Assembly: GCF_001046895.1 (NCBI RefSeq)
Contig: NZ_CAQI01000029.1
Coordinates: forward strand, 62,001-126,000
DNA: 64,000 bases
Direction of reading: 5' to 3'
Origin: Pseudarthrobacter siccitolerans
GTDB taxonomy: Bacteria; Actinomycetota; Actinomycetes; Actinomycetales; Micrococcaceae
Below are positions 60,990 to 64,000 of this stretch, piece after piece. The position numbers and the translations under genes are program-made. The notes under the pieces are model-generated. The model was not told the origin of the DNA, ran no database searches, and saw only the letters and a list, made by a program, of their open reading frames with translations. Within the stretch, counting starts at the first letter, position 1; each line of letters starts with the position of its first letter.

Positions 60990-63716
60990 GTGCCAAGCAA
61001 GGCCAAAACCGGCAAGAAACTCGTGATTGTGGAGTCTCCGGCCAAGAGCAAGACCATCGCCAAGTACCTGGGCGAGGGCTTCATCGTGGAGGCTTCCATT
61101 GGTCACATCCGCGACCTGCCGCAGCCGTCCGAGCTCCCCGCCGAGCTGAAGAAAACCTCCGTGGGCAAGTTCGCCGTCGATATCGACCACGACTTCAAGC
61201 CGTACTACGTGGTGTCACCGGACAAAAAGAAAAAGGTGACCGAGCTCAAGGCTGCGCTCAAGGACGCCGACGAACTTTACCTCGCAACCGATGGGGACCG
61301 CGAGGGCGAAGCCATCGCGTGGCACCTGCTTGAAGTCCTCAAGCCCAAGGTCCCGGTGTACCGGATGACCTTCGGCGAAATCACCAAGGAAGCCATCCAG
61401 CGCGCCATGGGCAACCTGCGCGACGTCGACACGGCGCTGGTGGACGCGCAGGAAACCCGGCGTGTCCTGGACCGCCTGTACGGCTATGAAATTTCCCCCG
61501 TGCTCTGGCGCAAGGTGGCCCGCGGCCTGTCCGCCGGCCGCGTGCAGTCAGTGGTCACGCGCATGGTGGTGGACCGGGAACGCGAGCGCATGGCGTTCAA
61601 GGCCGCCTCCTACTGGGACCTCACCGGACAGTTCGGTGCCGACGCCGGCTCCTTCAAGGCCAAGCTTGCGGCCGTTGACGGTGCAAAAGTGGCCAGTGGC
61701 CGCGACTTCAATGACGACGGCGTCCTCACCTCCAAGAACGTGGCGCACCTCAATGAGGAACTGGCGACGTCCTTGGCAGCCGGGTTGCAGGACGCTTCCT
61801 TCACGGTCCGCTCGGTGGACACCAAGCCCTACACGCGCCGCCCCGCGGCCCCCTTCACCACCTCCACCCTGCAGCAGGAGGCAGGCCGCAAGCTGCGGTT
61901 CTCCTCGAAGAGCACCATGCAGGTGGCCCAGCGGCTGTACGAAAACGGCTACATCACCTATATGCGTACGGACTCCTCCGCGCTGAGCGATGAAGCACTC
62001 ACGGCTGCCCGCCGCCAGGCTTCGGAGCTGTACGGCCCCGAGTACATCCCGCAGTCACCGCGCGTGTACACCGGCAAGGCAGCCAACGCCCAGGAAGCGC
62101 ACGAGGCCATCCGCCCCGCCGGTGACTCTTTCCGTACCCCGGCCCAGGTGGCCAAGCAGCTCTCCGGCGACGAGTTCCGGCTCTACGAGCTGATCTGGAA
62201 GCGGACGGTCGCGTCCCAGATGGCTGATGCCAAGGGTTCGACGGCGACCATCCGCCTGGGTGCCGTGGCTTCCGACGGGCGTGACGCTGAGTTCTCCGCC
62301 TCCGGTACTGTGATCACCTTCCCGGGCTTCCTGGCAGCCTACGAGGAGGGCAAGGACGAGACCCGCGGCGACGACGATTCCGATGAAGCCCGCCGCCTGC
62401 CGAACGTCGCCAAGGGTGATTCCCTCACCGCAGCCGACATCATCGCTATCGGCCATGAAACGTCCCCTCCGCCGCGCTACACCGAAGCATCACTGACGGC
62501 GGAACTGGAAAAGAAGGGCATCGGCCGCCCTTCCACGTACGCCTCCACCATTTCCACCATCCAGGACCGCGGGTACGTCCGGAAGCAGGGTTCAGCCCTG
62601 GTTCCCAGCTGGATCGCGTTCTCCGTGATCCGGCTGCTGGAACAGCACTTCAGCGACTACGTGGACTATGAATTCACCGCCGACATGGAAGGCGACCTGG
62701 ACAAGATCGCCAACGGCCAGGCCGTGGGCGCCTCCTGGCTCCGGCACTTCTACTTCGGCGAGGATGCCGATCCGGGCCTGCTGAGCATCGTCAATAACCT
62801 GGGCGAGATCGACGCACGGGAAATCAACTCGATTCCCATCACGGACGAAATCACGCTCCGGGTAGGCAAGTTCGGGCCGTACCTTGAAAGCTCCGCTGCC
62901 ACTGTTGACCCCAAGACGGGCGAGATTGTGGAGTCGGCGCGGGCCAACGTGCCCGAGGACCTCGCACCGGACGAACTGACCGCGGCCAAAGCCATTGAGC
63001 TGATGGAGACCGCCGCTCCCGAAGAGCGCGTGCTGGGTACGGATCCGCACACGGGGCACACCGTCGTCGCCAAGAACGGCCGCTACGGTGCGTACGTCAC
63101 CGAGATCATCCCCGAGATGACCGAGGAACAGATCGCCGCCCAGCCGGTGGAGTACTACAAAAACGGCAAACCCAAGCCGCCCAAGAAGCCGGTCAAGGCC
63201 AAGCCCCGCACCGGATCCCTGTTCAAGTCCATGACCGTTGACTCCGTGACCCTGGATGAGGCACTTCAGCTCATGAGCCTGCCCCGCGTGCTGGGGGAGG
63301 ACGCCGAAGGCAACCTCATCACCGTGCAGAACGGCCGGTTCGGCCCGTACCTGAAGAAGGGCACCGACTCCCGGTCCATCGGCTCGGAGGAGGAGATCTT
63401 CACCATCACGCTGGAACAGGCGCTGGAGATCTACTCACAGCCGAAGCAGCGCGGCGCCCGTGCCGCCGTCCCGCCGCTGGCCGAGTTCGGCCCTGATCCG
63501 GTGTCGGAGAAGAACATCGTGGTGAAGGAAGGCCGCTTCGGCCCTTACATCACCGACGGCATCACCAACATCACTGTTCCCCGCGCCACTTCCCTGGAGG
63601 AGCTCACGCGGGAGCAGGCTGTTGAACTCCTCGCCGAGAAACGCGCCAAGGGCCCGGTCAAGCGGACCGCCACCCGCAAGGCTCCGGCCAAGAAGAAGGC
63701 AACGGCGAAGAAGTAG
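60990..63716 (+). CDS. topA: DNA topoisomerase I
   Basis: A 908-residue type IA enzyme that relaxes negative supercoils. The TOPRIM domain has IVESPAKSKTI and TDGDREGEAI, the active Tyr is in YITYMRTDS, and QSVVTRMVVDRERER belongs to the core. The C-terminal part contains repeated GRFGPY modules and a Lys-rich tail (KAPAKKKATAKK), typical of actinobacterial TopA, which replaces the Zn fingers of the E. coli form. The GTG at 60990 follows AGGAGCACC; an in-frame ATG at 60948 lies before this ribosome site and is less likely. Confidence 0.97.
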   Translation: MPSKAKTGKKLVIVESPAKSKTIAKYLGEGFIVEASIGHIRDLPQPSELPAELKKTSVGKFAVDIDHDFKPYYVVSPDKKKKVTELKAALKDADELYLATDGDREGEAIAWHLLEVLKPKVPVYRMTFGEITKEAIQRAMGNLRDVDTALVDAQETRRVLDRLYGYEISPVLWRKVARGLSAGRVQSVVTRMVVDRERERMAFKAASYWDLTGQFGADAGSFKAKLAAVDGAKVASGRDFNDDGVLTSKNVAHLNEELATSLAAGLQDASFTVRSVDTKPYTRRPAAPFTTSTLQQEAGRKLRFSSKSTMQVAQRLYENGYITYMRTDSSALSDEALTAARRQASELYGPEYIPQSPRVYTGKAANAQEAHEAIRPAGDSFRTPAQVAKQLSGDEFRLYELIWKRTVASQMADAKGSTATIRLGAVASDGRDAEFSASGTVITFPGFLAAYEEGKDETRGDDDSDEARRLPNVAKGDSLTAADIIAIGHETSPPPRYTEASLTAELEKKGIGRPSTYASTISTIQDRGYVRKQGSALVPSWIAFSVIRLLEQHFSDYVDYEFTADMEGDLDKIANGQAVGASWLRHFYFGEDADPGLLSIVNNLGEIDAREINSIPITDEITLRVGKFGPYLESSAATVDPKTGEIVESARANVPEDLAPDELTAAKAIELMETAAPEERVLGTDPHTGHTVVAKNGRYGAYVTEIIPEMTEEQIAAQPVEYYKNGKPKPPKKPVKAKPRTGSLFKSMTVDSVTLDEALQLMSLPRVLGEDAEGNLITVQNGRFGPYLKKGTDSRSIGSEEEIFTITLEQALEIYSQPKQRGARAAVPPLAEFGPDPVSEKNIVVKEGRFGPYITDGITNITVPRATSLEELTREQAVELLAEKRAKGPVKRTATRKAPAKKKATAKK

Positions 63717-63913
63717 CCTCGGCGCCGGCTGGAAGAAATCCTCTGCGTGCTCGCTCGTTCGCCCCACCGTCCCCCTCGCCTCGCAAGCTCGGCCAGGGAA
63801 CCCGGACGGTGTGGGCCCACGCTTGGACATTGTGCTGCCGGATTCCTCCCAGCCGGCTCGCAGCAAGCATTGGCCGAATTGCGGTGAAGAGTGGAACGTG
63901 ATCGGGTAGAGGC

Positions 63914-64000
63914 ATGACTGAACAGCCAGGCATTGCCGACACTACTCCGCTGAACGACCTTGAGGAGAAGCTCGCCCGGGGCGGACAGCCTGATGCCAGT
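63914..64000 (+). CDS. Start of an unidentified gene, cut by window end
   Basis: An ATG at 63914 opens a frame to the window end (29 residues, MTEQPGIADTTPLNDLEEK…). GGTAGAGG lies just upstream. The visible tail is polar and not diagnostic. dTMP kinase or a DNA polymerase III delta' subunit often follows topA in actinobacteria, which is only a positional guess. The 197 bases between topA and this start show no gene. Confidence 0.5.
   Translation, partial: MTEQPGIADTTPLNDLEEKLARGGQPDAS

Overview
The window is high-GC DNA from an actinobacterium, most probably a member of the Micrococcaceae close to Arthrobacter or Pseudarthrobacter. This placement rests on codon use, frequent GTG/TTG starts, many apparently leaderless genes, a homodimeric AceE, and gene order. 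From about 21 kb to the right end, many genes (class A PBP with metallophosphoesterase, DUF4177/RidA, crp, marP-type protease, acs, nth, CoA-type NUDIX, CpaE/Tad cluster, DEAH helicase, topA) match neighbours in the Mycobacterium tuberculosis Rv3646-Rv3683 region. That comparison is from general knowledge, not a search. No rRNA, CRISPR array, prophage or IS element was seen. There is one tRNA (Pro, CGG).

Layout. 0-1.5 kb: end of an aldo/keto reductase, a uracil-DNA glycosylase-family protein and a MobA-like nucleotidyltransferase. 1.6-7.8 kb: aceE, divergent from an NCS1 nucleobase/hydantoin permease, a one-cysteine Asp/Glu/hydantoin racemase-family enzyme and an SDR. 7.8-9.1 kb: a PD-(D/E)XK-like gene sitting exactly between two copies of a 63-65 bp palindromic repeat, with a third copy at 1.6 kb. 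9-14.5 kb: SCP2-like protein, asparaginase, membrane-anchored sulfite-oxidase-type molybdoprotein, purD-purC. 14.5-16.3 kb: an XRE-TPR regulator divergent from a small secreted peptide that carries the octapeptide TGNWPDPM twice, then tRNA-Pro. 16.4-20 kb: an asymmetric heterodimeric ABC exporter. 20-27.9 kb: metallophosphoesterase, PBP, DUF4177, RidA, NUDIX, a 32-bp repeat array, Crp and a MarP-like protease. 27.9-40.7 kb: aroQ and a carbohydrate region with two CUT1-type ABC uptake operons, a GH36 alpha-galactosidase, a Gfo/Idh/MocA oxidoreductase, and LacI and DeoR regulators. 40.9-46.5 kb: acs, a membrane protein, nth, a CoA-type NUDIX and a YegP-like protein. 46.7-56.2 kb: a PolA-type polymerase, a Tad-like pilus/secretion operon and a MrfA/SftH-type helicase. 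56.3-64 kb: GNAT, trhO, two paralogous lipoproteins, a large methyltransferase, topA and the start of one more gene.

How the parts work together. The Crp encoded here has a near-consensus target upstream of acs. The LacI protein is a good candidate for two CG-centred operators between the GH36/ABC operon and the oxidoreductase-lacI pair. In both ABC operons a strong stem-loop follows the binding-protein gene, which fits differential expression within the operon.

The best candidate for an undescribed system is the XRE-TPR regulator with its secreted repeat peptide. It has the layout of an RRNPP-type peptide-sensing pair. The two octapeptide copies differ at four nucleotides, all synonymous, and the -35 box of the peptide promoter lies inside a perfect 7+7 bp inverted repeat.
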